Below, one piece after another: positions 44,372 to 52,527 of a DNA stretch of 64,000 nucleotides. The number at the start of each line of letters is the position of its first letter. Position 1 is the stretch's first letter. Where the stretch lies: positions 1,178,001-1,242,000 of the forward strand of contig NZ_CP016809.1 in assembly GCF_002741055.1 (NCBI RefSeq). Direction: 5' to 3'. Under the pieces are notes generated by a model. It was given only the letters and a program-made list of their open reading frames with translations. It was not told the origin of the DNA and ran no database searches. The position numbers and the translations under genes are program-made. This DNA is from Paenibacillus ihbetae. Its GTDB lineage: Bacteria; Bacillota; Bacilli; Paenibacillales; Paenibacillaceae.

Positions 44372-45064
44372 TTATTCATCCCCAATGTCCGTGATGCTTG
44401 GAATGACCCAATCGACCGGGGCCATCCCGTGCTGGATTAAATATGCGTTTGAAGCTGAGAATGGACGGCTACCGAAAAAACCTTTACGTGCAGCAAAGGG
44501 GCTGGGATGGGCGCTCTCCAGAACGAGATGCCGGCTTCGGTCGATAAACGCCCCTTTCTTCTGCGCATAGCTTCCCCAAAGAATAAAGACCGTCGGCTGC
44601 TCCCGTTCATTCAATTTCGAAATGACCGCGTCCGTGAACTGCTCCCAACCCAGCCCTTTATGGGAGTTGGGCTCGCCTTCCTTGACGGTAAGCACGGCGT
44701 TCAACAATAGAACCCCCTGCTTAGCCCAAGAGATCAGGGATCCATGATCCGGTATCGGTGCATCCAGATCGGCTGCCAGCTCTTTGTAAATGTTGCGCAG
44801 AGACGGGGGGATTGTAACGCCAAGCTGGACCGAAAAGCTGAGCCCTTGCGCCTGTCCCCGTCCGTGGTATGGATCTTGTCCGAGAATGACCACCTTGGTC
44901 GATTGATATGGCGTCTCTTGAAGAGCACGAAAAACTTCATCCCTCGGCGGATAGACCGTATGCAGCCGATACTCCTCGTCGATCCGTTCAAGCAGTTCTT
45001 TGAAATACGGCTTGTCCGTCTCTTCCTGCAGGATCAGGTCCCAATCATTATTAAACAACCGCAT
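44372..45064 (-). CDS. ung: Uracil-DNA glycosylase, family 1
   Basis: The 230-residue protein has the water-activating motif GQDPYHG (Asp64) and HPSPFAARKGF (catalytic His), with the Leu-loop context FGSRPFSASN. It removes uracil from DNA. ATG 45064 gives the standard length; the longer frame extends into the tRNA-side gap. A shared transcript with the following 131-aa protein is likely. Confidence 0.95.
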   Translation of the reverse strand: MRLFNNDWDLILQEETDKPYFKELLERIDEEYRLHTVYPPRDEVFRALQETPYQSTKVVILGQDPYHGRGQAQGLSFSVQLGVTIPPSLRNIYKELAADLDAPIPDHGSLISWAKQGVLLLNAVLTVKEGEPNSHKGLGWEQFTDAVISKLNEREQPTVFILWGSYAQKKGAFIDRSRHLVLESAHPSPFAARKGFFGSRPFSASNAYLIQHGMAPVDWVIPSITDIGDE

Positions 45065-45190
45065 GCTCCTACTCTCCCTACATCCCTGGGCTGGACTTCG
45101 AAAATATGTGTATGGGTATCTTAAAAAATAAGCCGGCACCCTGCAGGGGGCCGACTTATTCTTCATAAATACTCGGGCGTTGAGTCATAA

Positions 45191-45276
45191 TGCCGAGGAC
45201 GGGGGTCGAACCCGTACGGTAGTCACCTACCGCAGGATTTTAAGTCCTGTGCGTCTGCCAATTCCGCCACCCCGGC
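45191..45276 (-). tRNA. tRNA-Leu (TAA)
   Basis: On the minus strand the 86-base sequence begins GCCGGGGTGGCGGAATTGGC. The anticodon loop ACTTAAAAT has TAA. It has the long variable arm of a class II tRNA (GCGGTAGGTGACTACCG) and GTTCGAC in the T arm. No encoded CCA. Confidence 0.95.
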
Positions 45277-45401
45277 AAATATTGCTGCGCTGTCAAGCGA
45301 ACTAACTTCGCTTAATGCCGAATCACCGTATGGGATTCATGCCGAACAACGGAAGTTTCATACATCATTCGTGCGAGTTTTTCGTCTCAGCGACAAAAAT
45401 G

Positions 45402-45431
45402 ATAATACCATGCCTAACCATATGATGTCAA
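45402..45431 (-). promoter_or_regulatory. Promoter of tRNA-Leu
   Basis: TTGACA and TATTAT are separated by 18 bases on the minus strand, about 125 bases before the tRNA. Confidence 0.7.
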
Positions 45432-45482
45432 TATATGAACTCTATTATTTTACGCATCACCCGGCTTTCCAACGGTTTCTTC

Positions 45483-46364
45483 TTATATAATGTCCGGTTC
45501 CCGTTCAAGCGACTCGATCCGTCTCTCCTGGTCCTCAATCAGCTGGCGCAGCTCGCGCAGCAGCCGGTGCACAAGGACGGCCGCTTCTTCGCGCGTCATC
45601 GGGGCACCGGGACGGGCATCATCGAGGTAGCCGTTCTCGACCGCTTCCCGCCAGCTCGCTTCGGCCCAAGGACTGACATCGCGAGTCCCTTCGGGCGGAT
45701 CAGCCGCACCGTCTTCCCGGCTTCCCCGGGAGGCATACGCTTTCAGATCTGGCAAGGTGCCGGCATAAACATTCAGATCCACCTTTCCCGTTATGCCGTT
45801 AATCCGTCCGGCATCGGTGTATTGCCAGAAGGTCCACGTGGTCCATGCCGGACGGTCATCCGGAACCCGGGTTTCACTGTACCTTGCAATCCACAGGTCA
45901 TACTTGCCCAAGGACTCATCGAAATTGGCCGCGAACGCGTTGCCGGTATATAGAATCGGCTGCCTTCCAGTCAATCGCTCCACTTCTTCAAGGAAGGCAG
46001 CCGCAACTTGATTGATGGCTGCGCGGCTGATCCCTGCCGGATTATTCTCATAATCAAGCGCCGGCGGGAGATCGAACCAGGCAAGCGGGCCCGCTTTTTT
46101 CATGGTCTCGACAAAATGCTTTGCCTCCTGCCTTGCCCCCACAACGCTTGCCGCCGCTAGGAAATGATAGGCTCCGATCAGCAAGCCTGCGGCTTTAGCT
46201 CCCTGCGCATTCTCAACAAATTTCGGGTCCTCCAGCGCGCTCCCTTGAGAGGCCTTGATGAAAACAAAGGATATCCCCGCTTCCCGAACCTGCTTCCAAT
46301 CAATGCTTCCCTGCCACCGGCTTACATCGATTCCCCGCGCGTGCGAAACGCTTCTGGATTGCAT
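45483..46364 (-). CDS. GH25 lysozyme-like protein with SLH-like C-terminus
   Basis: The 293-residue protein opens with the GH25 signature GIDVSRWQGSIDW (catalytic-side Asp13) and has PALDYENNP (Asp104, Glu106) and WTFWQYTD. GH25 enzymes cut the muramyl-GlcNAc bond. Residues about 225-270 (WAEASWREAVENGYLDDARPG...MTREEAAVLVHRL) look like an SLH wall-binding motif, with a charged helix after it. No signal peptide is seen, so the protein may be a phage-type endolysin leaving by lysis or a holin. Confidence 0.85.
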   Translation of the reverse strand: MQSRSVSHARGIDVSRWQGSIDWKQVREAGISFVFIKASQGSALEDPKFVENAQGAKAAGLLIGAYHFLAAASVVGARQEAKHFVETMKKAGPLAWFDLPPALDYENNPAGISRAAINQVAAAFLEEVERLTGRQPILYTGNAFAANFDESLGKYDLWIARYSETRVPDDRPAWTTWTFWQYTDAGRINGITGKVDLNVYAGTLPDLKAYASRGSREDGAADPPEGTRDVSPWAEASWREAVENGYLDDARPGAPMTREEAAVLVHRLLRELRQLIEDQERRIESLEREPDII

Positions 46365-46553
46365 CGGTCATCACTCCTTCTCTCCTATTACCATATGCCG
46401 AATCACCCGATGGGGCGAGCACCGCTCGGGATTTTTTGTCGCGGGTTAGCGGCAGGTGCCGGAATATTTTGAGCACATTCGCCAAATGATAAAGAGGAAC
46501 TGCAACCCGCTGCCGGATGCCACGAATAATGCATAGAAAAGGAAACGGGACCT

Positions 46554-47321
46554 ATGAACAGACAAGCCATTGTTTTACTTCTAACCTTAATCACGGCATT
46601 TGGCGCAGCTCACGGACATGCCGATGCCAATTCCATGCCTTCCTCGGCGAAGAAAAGGAGCTACTACGAGGAGCGTGGTGATATTGTGTGGGAAGTGCCG
46701 ACCGATAATAAAGTGATTGCCCTTACCTTTGACGACGGCCCCCATAAGGAGCACACGGCACAAATCCTTAACCTGCTCCAACAGTATGATGCCAGAGCGA
46801 CTTTCTTCGTGGTGGGTAGCCGTGTCGAGAAGTTTCCCGAGCTCGTAGCACGGGCGCTGGATGAAGGGCATGAAATCGGCAACCACTCCTACTCCCATCC
46901 TCCATTCTATAATATCGGGGCAGATGCCTTGAGGAAGGAATTGACCAAGACACAGGATGCGATTTATCAAGCTGCGGGGATCCGCTCTGTATTGTTTCGC
47001 CCCCCCGGAGGTCGCTATAACGATGCAATCGTCAGCGCGAGCAAGGAAACCGGGATGCTCACCGTCCTGTGGTCCTGGCACCAGGATACGCTGGATTGGC
47101 GCAAGCCTGGCGTTAATGCTATCGTGCGGACCGTCTTGAAGAACGCCCGAAATGGCGACATCGTGCTCATGCATGATTTCGTACCGGGCAGCGATCAGAC
47201 GGTCGAAGCGCTCAAAACGATCCTGCCGGAGCTTAAAGAACGGGGCTTCTCGTTCGTTACCGTATCCGAGCTGTTGTCTTATCACGAAAAATCGCATAAG
47301 CATATCGAGGTAAACGATTAA
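46554..47321 (+). CDS. Polysaccharide deacetylase (NodB domain)
   Basis: The 255-residue protein has a signal peptide (MNRQAIVLLLTLITAFG...AHGHA) and the NodB metal set: TFDDGPH (Asp60/Asp61), HEIGNHSYSHP with His111 and His115, and FRPPGGRYN. It removes N- or O-acetyl groups from wall polymers outside the membrane. The final LMHDF and ELLSYHEKS resemble PdaA/PdaB-like spore-cortex enzymes, but a spore role is not proven. Confidence 0.9.
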   Translation: MNRQAIVLLLTLITAFGAAHGHADANSMPSSAKKRSYYEERGDIVWEVPTDNKVIALTFDDGPHKEHTAQILNLLQQYDARATFFVVGSRVEKFPELVARALDEGHEIGNHSYSHPPFYNIGADALRKELTKTQDAIYQAAGIRSVLFRPPGGRYNDAIVSASKETGMLTVLWSWHQDTLDWRKPGVNAIVRTVLKNARNGDIVLMHDFVPGSDQTVEALKTILPELKERGFSFVTVSELLSYHEKSHKHIEVND

Positions 47322-47349
47322 GTTCCGACTACGTATGCCGCTAACCGTA

Positions 47350-47382
47350 ACCACTGCCATCCATGATGGCGGTTTTTTACAT
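47350..47382 (+). terminator. Terminator after the deacetylase gene
   Basis: AACCACTGCCATC and GATGGCGGTT pair with a CAT loop and TTTTTT follows. Confidence 0.75.
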
Positions 47383-47444
47383 TCCGGACGCTGGCCGCAC
47401 ACTTTTCTCTTGAATGTCCACGTACCTCGTGATAAGATACAGAA

Positions 47445-47459
47445 CGAACGTTCAGTATA
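47445..47459 (+). promoter_or_regulatory. Putative TetR operator, first copy
   Basis: CGAACGTTCAGTATA lies about 40 bases before the TetR start and contains the palindrome GAACGTTC. It is nearly the same as the site at 48201-48215. Confidence 0.6.
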
Positions 47460-47497
47460 ATAAAACTATCACTCAATTTTCATACAGGGAGGCGCCA

Positions 47498-48094
47498 ATG
47501 AACAAAAAGCAGCAGCAAAGCGAAGATACCAAGCGACGGATTGCCGAAGCCGCAAAAGCCCTGTTCATGCAAAAAGGATATAAATCCACGTCCATCGAGG
47601 ATATTGTTGACGCGACCGGAAGCAGTAAAGGAAATATCTATTATCATTTCAAGAGCAAGGAAGGCCTCTTTCTTCATCTTATAGAGGAATGGGATTTGGA
47701 ATGGTTTCAGAAATGGATGAGCACGGAAGAACAGTACACGACCACCATGGATAAACTGTTCCGAATGGCGGAGCAGCTGGTGAAGGATGACCTTAACCAT
47801 CCCTTTACTAAGGCGCTCGATGAATTTATAACGAATAATGAAGCAGCGACCGAAGACGTTGAGCAGAAGATTTCCGATATTTTCAATAAGCGGCTGGAAT
47901 TCAATCAACAATTGCTGCTGCAGGGCATTGAGTCAGGCGAGTTCGAGAAACATAATGTCGAGCATCTGTCCATCATTTTTGAAAGCCTGCTCGCCGGCTT
48001 GTGCCAGTTAACCCGCATCACCAAGCTGTCCGACGCGCTTCCGGTATATCACTCGGCGATGCATGTATTCCTGCACGGCATTGCCAAGAAATAG
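47498..48094 (+). CDS. TetR/AcrR family regulator
   Basis: The 198-residue protein has the TetR helix-turn-helix (RIAEAAKALFMQKGYKSTS ... SSKGNIYYHFKSKEGLF, residues about 11-57) and a helical ligand-binding part. The MFS efflux gene follows on the same strand with its own copy of the site, as for drug-sensing repressors of the QacR/YxaF sort. GGGAGG is just ahead of ATG 47498; the open frame begins further up at 47414. Confidence 0.88.
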   Translation: MNKKQQQSEDTKRRIAEAAKALFMQKGYKSTSIEDIVDATGSSKGNIYYHFKSKEGLFLHLIEEWDLEWFQKWMSTEEQYTTTMDKLFRMAEQLVKDDLNHPFTKALDEFITNNEAATEDVEQKISDIFNKRLEFNQQLLLQGIESGEFEKHNVEHLSIIFESLLAGLCQLTRITKLSDALPVYHSAMHVFLHGIAKK

Positions 48095-48200
48095 TTCTGC
48101 CGCTGCGGTGATCCGTAAAACAGGCGACCTGCTTCCCTTGTTTCTTGCAAGCATAGTCGGTCAGCTTATGTCAGGCACCCGGTTACACATTCATACAAAC

Positions 48201-48215
48201 CGAACAGTCAGTATA
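48201..48215 (+). promoter_or_regulatory. Putative TetR operator, second copy, before the MFS gene
   Basis: CGAACAGTCAGTATA shares 13 of 15 bases with the site before the TetR gene and lies about 60 bases before the transporter start. Confidence 0.6.
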
Positions 48216-48272
48216 TGATATGGAACCATTTTATGCACACTTGAATTTTCAACTTTTGGAGGAATTGTCATC

Positions 48273-49481
48273 ATGTCGTTGTTACTTCGTAATAATGGAG
48301 CCATTCTGCTCCTTATGTTCAACATCTTTCTTGTTTTTACCGGCATCGGGCTTGTCATCCCGATCATGCCGACCTACATGTCGGAGCTGCACATCAGCGG
48401 AGGCACGGTAGGCATGCTCGTCGCCGCCTTCTCGCTCACCCAGCTGCTGTTCTCACCGCTTGCCGGAAGGCTGTCGGACAATATGGGCCGCAAAAGAATC
48501 ATTATCGCCGGGATGCTCGTGTTCGCGGTTTCGGAATGGCTGTTCGGGGTCGCAAGTTCGCCTGTATTGCTATTCGCTTCCAGAATGCTGGGGGGAATTG
48601 GGGCAGCGCTGATTATGCCTGCCGTTATGGCTTACACCGCCGATGTGACATCGAAAGAAGAACGAGCCAAGGGGATGGGCTTCATCAACGCTGCCATTAC
48701 GACCGGGTTCATCATCGGTCCCGGCATCGGCGGCTTTATTGCCGAATTCGGTATTCGCGTACCGTTCTATGCCGCTGCCGTTGCAGGCGCGGTTGCCGCC
48801 TTGATCACTTTGCTGATGCTGCCGGAGTCGGCCGCTCAGAAGCAGGTACAAGCCTCACCTGGGCAAAAACAGCCTAGCCTGGCGGTCCAGTTGGCCCGCT
48901 CCTATCGGGAGCCGTATTTCCTGAGTCTCATCATCGTATTCGTACTGTCTTTCGGTCTTGCCAACTACGAAACGGTATTCGGACTGTTCGTCGACCATAA
49001 GTTCGGCTTCACGCCGACGGATATCGCCATGATCATCACATTCGGATCGATCTCCGGAGCCGTTGTCCAAGCGACCATCTTCGGCTGGATTCTGAACCGG
49101 TTCGGCGAAAAGAGAGTGATTACGATCAGTCTGATTACGGCTGGAATTTGCATCCTGCTTACGCTGTTCGTGCACAAGTACTGGCTCATCTTCCTGGTAA
49201 CGTTCCTTGTCTTCCTGTCCATCGATATTTTGCGTCCGGCCATCGGTACGCAGATGTCGAAGCTGGCCGGCGACCAGCAAGGTTATGTGGCCGGTCTGAA
49301 CTCGGCCTACACCAGTCTTGGCAACATTGCAGGACCGCTCGTCGCAGGTTATTTGTTCGATCTTGATATTAATTATCCGTATATTTCGGCATCGATTGTC
49401 CTCATTCTATGCTTCATTCTTGCCATGAGAGCCGGAAGAGCCTGGACGGCGACGGAAAACGCAGTTCCGGAACGGGGATGA
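48273..49481 (+). CDS. MFS multidrug efflux transporter
   Basis: The 402-residue protein has twelve membrane helices. The loop 2-3 motif AGRLSDNMGRKRIIIAGM and the antiporter helix motif C (FIIGPGIGGFIAEFG) define a proton/drug antiporter of the NorA/Bmr/TetA group. It follows the TetR gene and is likely repressed by it. GGAGG is 9 bases before the ATG. Drug range not evident. Confidence 0.9.
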   Translation: MSLLLRNNGAILLLMFNIFLVFTGIGLVIPIMPTYMSELHISGGTVGMLVAAFSLTQLLFSPLAGRLSDNMGRKRIIIAGMLVFAVSEWLFGVASSPVLLFASRMLGGIGAALIMPAVMAYTADVTSKEERAKGMGFINAAITTGFIIGPGIGGFIAEFGIRVPFYAAAVAGAVAALITLLMLPESAAQKQVQASPGQKQPSLAVQLARSYREPYFLSLIIVFVLSFGLANYETVFGLFVDHKFGFTPTDIAMIITFGSISGAVVQATIFGWILNRFGEKRVITISLITAGICILLTLFVHKYWLIFLVTFLVFLSIDILRPAIGTQMSKLAGDQQGYVAGLNSAYTSLGNIAGPLVAGYLFDLDINYPYISASIVLILCFILAMRAGRAWTATENAVPERG

Positions 49482-49538
49482 CCAAATCCAGCTTCCTGTC
49501 GGGAGCTTGGCGACACAAGCAAATAACGTCAAAAATAT

Positions 49539-49582
49539 AGCAAGCTGCCGAGGACCGATCCTCAGGCAGCTTGCTTTTTTTT
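49539..49582 (+). terminator. Terminator after the MFS gene
   Basis: AGCAAGCTGCC and GGCAGCTTGCT form an 11-base perfect stem, with GAGGA/TCCTC inside, followed by TTTTTTT. Confidence 0.92.
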
Positions 49583-49615
49583 GCAACGATATGGACTATT
49601 CGGCAACCGAGCTAC

Positions 49616-49804
49616 CTAAAAATAAAATAATACAAACAAGGCCAGGCCTGCGACAACCGCAAACACAAGCGCCATACCGAACTCAAATCGTTTCTGCTCC
49701 TTAAAGGCCTTGACGGCCTTCCTTATCTCGAACACCAGCACAACCGCCAGGAATGCCGCCAATACCGGCAGTCCCCACGACTGATTAAGCAGCCATTCTG
49801 ACAC
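49616..49804 (-). CDS. Small two-helix membrane protein, 62 aa
   Basis: Two membrane helices (VLAAFLAVVLVFEI and FGMALVFAVVAGLALFVLFY) are joined by a basic loop (RKAVKAFKEQKR), so both ends point outward. GTG start with GGGGGATC just ahead. No family is recognised. Confidence 0.65.
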   Translation of the reverse strand: MSEWLLNQSWGLPVLAAFLAVVLVFEIRKAVKAFKEQKRFEFGMALVFAVVAGLALFVLFYF

Positions 49805-50111
49805 GCCTGATCCCCCGTCCCGTTCAATGTATGATTTTCCATTTTCCCTTATAAAATGTAACTTAAGCTGTCCACAATTTCAAATGGGGGAATCTAAGAC
49901 TCCCCCTCCAGGCTTCGTTATGGTTAATACGCAGCACCAGGAACAACCGTTTCATGGGGACGCAGGGTTTTCGATTCATAAACGTCCCGCCGTCATGAAA
50001 TCACCGCACAGAACCTTCCAAATCATGGTATAATTCACATAAAAGATTGCGTGTGTCTCGTTTTTCCATGATGCAGGCCATAGACTGAACTTTTATATAG
50101 AGGGGTGAACC
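49805..50111. other. Gap without gene
   Basis: The 307 bases hold no open frame with a good ribosome binding site. A TATAAT at 50029-50034 may be the -10 element for the next gene. Confidence 0.45.
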
Positions 50112-50339
50112 ATGTCCGTCATCACGATGGTGGTGTTTGCTGTCTTTTTTATCGTTCGTGGCTGGTTATGCATATGCCGTCCCGCCTGGAGCACGATGTA
50201 TAAAGCATGGGAGCTGAAGCATGGCCGCTCGCAAACAGGGGCTGAGCATATGATCCTAAGAACGAAAAGGATGGGCTGGCTGTATCTCATTGCGGGCAGC
50301 GGCATTTTGGCCAGCGTAATAATCCTGGTTGTTTGTTAA
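50112..50339 (+). CDS. Small two-helix membrane protein, 75 aa
   Basis: MSVITMVVFAVFFIVRGWLC forms one helix and LYLIAGSGILASVIILVVC the other, separated by a soluble loop. GAGGGG lies before the ATG. Single gene. No named family is recognised. Confidence 0.65.
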   Translation: MSVITMVVFAVFFIVRGWLCICRPAWSTMYKAWELKHGRSQTGAEHMILRTKRMGWLYLIAGSGILASVIILVVC

Positions 50340-50478
50340 TTACGGACTAACCTATCCTATTTATAATAGAATCTTGTCATCTTAAAGCTTGCTGGTTCTA
50401 AGTCTATCTCCCACCCACCTGATCAGATTCTGCCAAGGCCGACACGTCGGTCCATGAACGTTATCTCTGCAAAAAAGA

Positions 50479-50510
50479 AAAAGATCCTTGCTCGGCAAGG
50501 ATCTTTCATG
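50479..50510 (-). terminator. Terminator for the tRNA pair
   Basis: On the minus strand AAGATCCTTGC and GCAAGGATCTT pair, followed by TTTTCTTTTTT. It ends the leftward tRNA-fMet/tRNA-Ile transcript. Confidence 0.88.
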
Positions 50511-50512
50511 AG

Positions 50513-50586
50513 TGGGCCCTACAGGACTCGAACCTGTGACCAATCGGTTATGAGCCGACCGCTCTAACCAACTGAGCTAAGGGCCC
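50513..50586 (-). tRNA. tRNA-Ile2 (CAT, lysidine-type)
   Basis: The 74-base minus-strand sequence begins GGGCCCTTAGCTCAGTTGGT and has anticodon CAT in CTCATAA. Its body (GGCTCATAACCG, AGGTTCGAGTCCT) matches Ile2 tRNAs modified by TilS, not elongator Met tRNAs. No encoded CCA. Confidence 0.85.
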
Positions 50587-50636
50587 TGATTAATCATGTA
50601 CACGTATTCATAAGGACGTCATACATCGAAGGTTAT

Positions 50637-50717
<81 letters not shown>

Positions 50718-50747
50718 ACAATGCTGTCATAAACAGCGACAAGAATA

Positions 50748-50777
50748 AATATACACTATTTCACTGGCGCTCGTCAA
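50748..50777 (-). promoter_or_regulatory. Promoter of the fMet/Ile2 tRNA pair
   Basis: TTGACG and TATATT separated by 18 bases on the minus strand, about 30 bases before tRNA-fMet. Confidence 0.75.
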
Positions 50778-50799
50778 GTATGTTTTGGTGGAATTTTCA

Positions 50800-50964
50800 T
50801 TAAGGGAGGAAGCGGACCCCATAGCGGCCTTTTCTCGATCGGTAGACTTCAACGATCCGGGGGTCATTATAGCCGAACAGCCATGCATCCTGCTCCAGCC
50901 GCTTGGCAAAGCAGCCGGCCTGAAATTTGCTCGTGTAGAGCTTTCCATAATATACCCAGTTCAT
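50800..50964 (-). CDS. Small soluble protein, 54 aa
   Basis: ATG 50964 opens MNWVYYGKLYTSKFQAGCFA and continues to a stop at 50800, rich in aromatic and basic residues (WLFGYNDPRIVEVYRSRKG). AAGGAG lies 9 bases ahead, a better signal than for the overlapping 73-aa frame 50727-50948. No family is recognised. The 51 bases to the left are the tRNA promoter region. Confidence 0.6.
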   Translation of the reverse strand: MNWVYYGKLYTSKFQAGCFAKRLEQDAWLFGYNDPRIVEVYRSRKGRYGVRFLP

Positions 50965-51153
50965 CTACAATTGCTCCTTTGCCCAAGATCATCTAGACAA
51001 AGTATATTATGTCCAGTTGTCCTGTAAAAAACCATTGTACCGCCGAAAGCGGGGGCACATGCAATAACCATCATCCCATTAACCGCTGCACATGCGACAC
51101 GCAAGCGGTTATTTAGATGACGGCTGCAATTCAGGCCGTTTCGTTCGTTTACA

Positions 51154-51429
51154 TTACCGCTGACCGTCAGCTTCGGCAAACCGGGCTGCTATGCTCATCA
51201 GCTCCTGCTCCACGGACTGCATCAACGCTATAAAATTCATCAGCTCCGCCTTCGTTTCCTCCGCCTCCGTCCGAAAGCGCTGCTGGGATACGCCTTCCCA
51301 TTCGGCGTTCAGCGTTTCGATGATTTGCGACAGGCGCGCCACCAGTTCGCCGCCGTATTCGCTCCCGCTGCGGATATCGGCAGCCGCGCGGCGCAGCTCC
51401 TCCGGAGAAACATCAATCCGTCCTGACAT
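51154..51429 (-). CDS. WXG100 family protein (EsxA-like)
   Basis: The 91-residue protein is two helices joined by the WXG turn: NAEWEGVSQQRF (Trp44-Glu-Gly46). DVSPEELRRAAADIR opens the first helix. Such proteins are secreted by, or partner effectors of, the type VII system. It is the last gene of the cassette. ATG 51429 has GGAGG upstream; the longer frame would overlap the DUF4176 gene. Confidence 0.88.
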   Translation of the reverse strand: MSGRIDVSPEELRRAAADIRSGSEYGGELVARLSQIIETLNAEWEGVSQQRFRTEAEETKAELMNFIALMQSVEQELMSIAARFAEADGQR

Positions 51430-51481
51430 GAAGGAACCCACCTCCTCATTCATTCTGGCAATCGTTGCTGCAAATCTGGGC

Positions 51482-51745
51482 TTAAGCTTCAGCCAATACT
51501 TCTTGGAAATTTTCTTCCTCCTCATCCGTGTATCCGGTAAATATCACTTCCGCAATGTCCTCGTGATTGAACACATAGGAAAACTCCGGGCTGATATACC
51601 CTTCCGGATACGGACAGGCCAAATAGTCGTACAGGATCGGCTCATCGAGGGCCAGAATTTGCTTGCGTCCATAAATGACAAGCTTCTTCTCGCCTTCCTT
51701 TAAAATGACGATAGAGCCGTTCGGAAGCAGCGTCTGCTCCTTCAT
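51482..51745 (-). CDS. DUF4176 family protein
   Basis: The 87-residue acidic protein matches DUF4176 (MKEQTLLPNGSIVILKEGEK, VFNHEDIAEVIFTGYTDEEE). In streptococci members of this family (called Lap3) sit in LXG-effector operons and help effector export. Here it is between a membrane protein and a WXG100 protein. Its start overlaps the upstream gene's stop (ATGA). Confidence 0.85.
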   Translation of the reverse strand: MKEQTLLPNGSIVILKEGEKKLVIYGRKQILALDEPILYDYLACPYPEGYISPEFSYVFNHEDIAEVIFTGYTDEEEENFQEVLAEA

Positions 51746-52518
51746 CTCGATCCCCTCCTTTTTTTGCGGGTTCGCTGGGCCTGTTGCTGCCCGGTTCCGC
51801 CGTTCATCCTTGTCAAATGCGCCGCCGTTCGCTGCTCTTTCGGCAGGCCCAGCACAGGGTAATGGGCTTTCAGCTTATCCATATGCTGCCGGATAAAGAG
51901 ATAGCGGTGGATAAAGACGACCGCCATATAGATGCCGAGGACCAGCAGCACCGTGAAGGCGGCCATTCCCATCACAAAGCTGCCGATATCCCCGATCACA
52001 GCGACTGCTATATAGTAAGCTGCATAGCCGATGCCCGCACACAGCAAAGCCGCTTTCCCCGCCTTGCCGGCTCCGCCCTTTCGTTCCATCGATTGGTAAG
52101 CGCCTTTCTGAAGGGCCCTGAAGTGCAGCATATAGAACACGCCGAACAGCAGCGCCATAACCCCCAGGGAACTTGCGCCGTAACCGATGCCGGTCAGTCC
52201 GGCCAAATCGTACATCATTTTAAGGACCGCAATTTGACAGGTAAATGCCAGCGCCAACCCGAAGACGCCCATGAAAAGCACAAACGCGACCTCCGACCGG
52301 TAAGGATTGCTCCCGATGCCGATTCCCCATAGGAGCATCAGGACCCAGATCGCACAAGCCGCATAGAAGTACGGCGACATCATCGGCGACGCCAGTGTGA
52401 CGAGAGCCGGAATTAGCAGAATGAACAGAAAGCATACGACGCCCCCTCGAATCTGCTCCGCCGGAATGAGCCGAAAATGAAACCGTTCCTCCTCTGTAAT
52501 GTTCATCGCCCCATCCAC
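51742..52518 (-). CDS. Polytopic membrane protein of the type VII cassette (candidate immunity)
   Basis: The 258-residue protein has about seven membrane helices and a basic C-terminal tail (RTRKKRRGSR). It matches no named family I know. Its place right after the effector, within one operon, is that of an immunity gene; a membrane protein would suit protection against a pore-forming effector. The start (52518, or ATG 52506) is not certain. Confidence 0.65.
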   Translation of the reverse strand: MDGAMNITEEERFHFRLIPAEQIRGGVVCFLFILLIPALVTLASPMMSPYFYAACAIWVLMLLWGIGIGSNPYRSEVAFVLFMGVFGLALAFTCQIAVLKMMYDLAGLTGIGYGASSLGVMALLFGVFYMLHFRALQKGAYQSMERKGGAGKAGKAALLCAGIGYAAYYIAVAVIGDIGSFVMGMAAFTVLLVLGIYMAVVFIHRYLFIRQHMDKLKAHYPVLGLPKEQRTAAHLTRMNGGTGQQQAQRTRKKRRGSR

Positions 52519-52527
52519 TCCCCCTTG

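Noticed and set aside
47445..47456. GAACGTTC as a LexA site
   Set aside because: LexA needs four bases between GAAC and GTTC; here there are none. It fits the TetR operator better.
50727..50948. 73-aa minus-strand open frame by tRNA-fMet
   Set aside because: It runs into the tRNA promoter and has no ribosome binding site; the overlapping 54-aa frame from ATG 50964 has both a good site and better composition.
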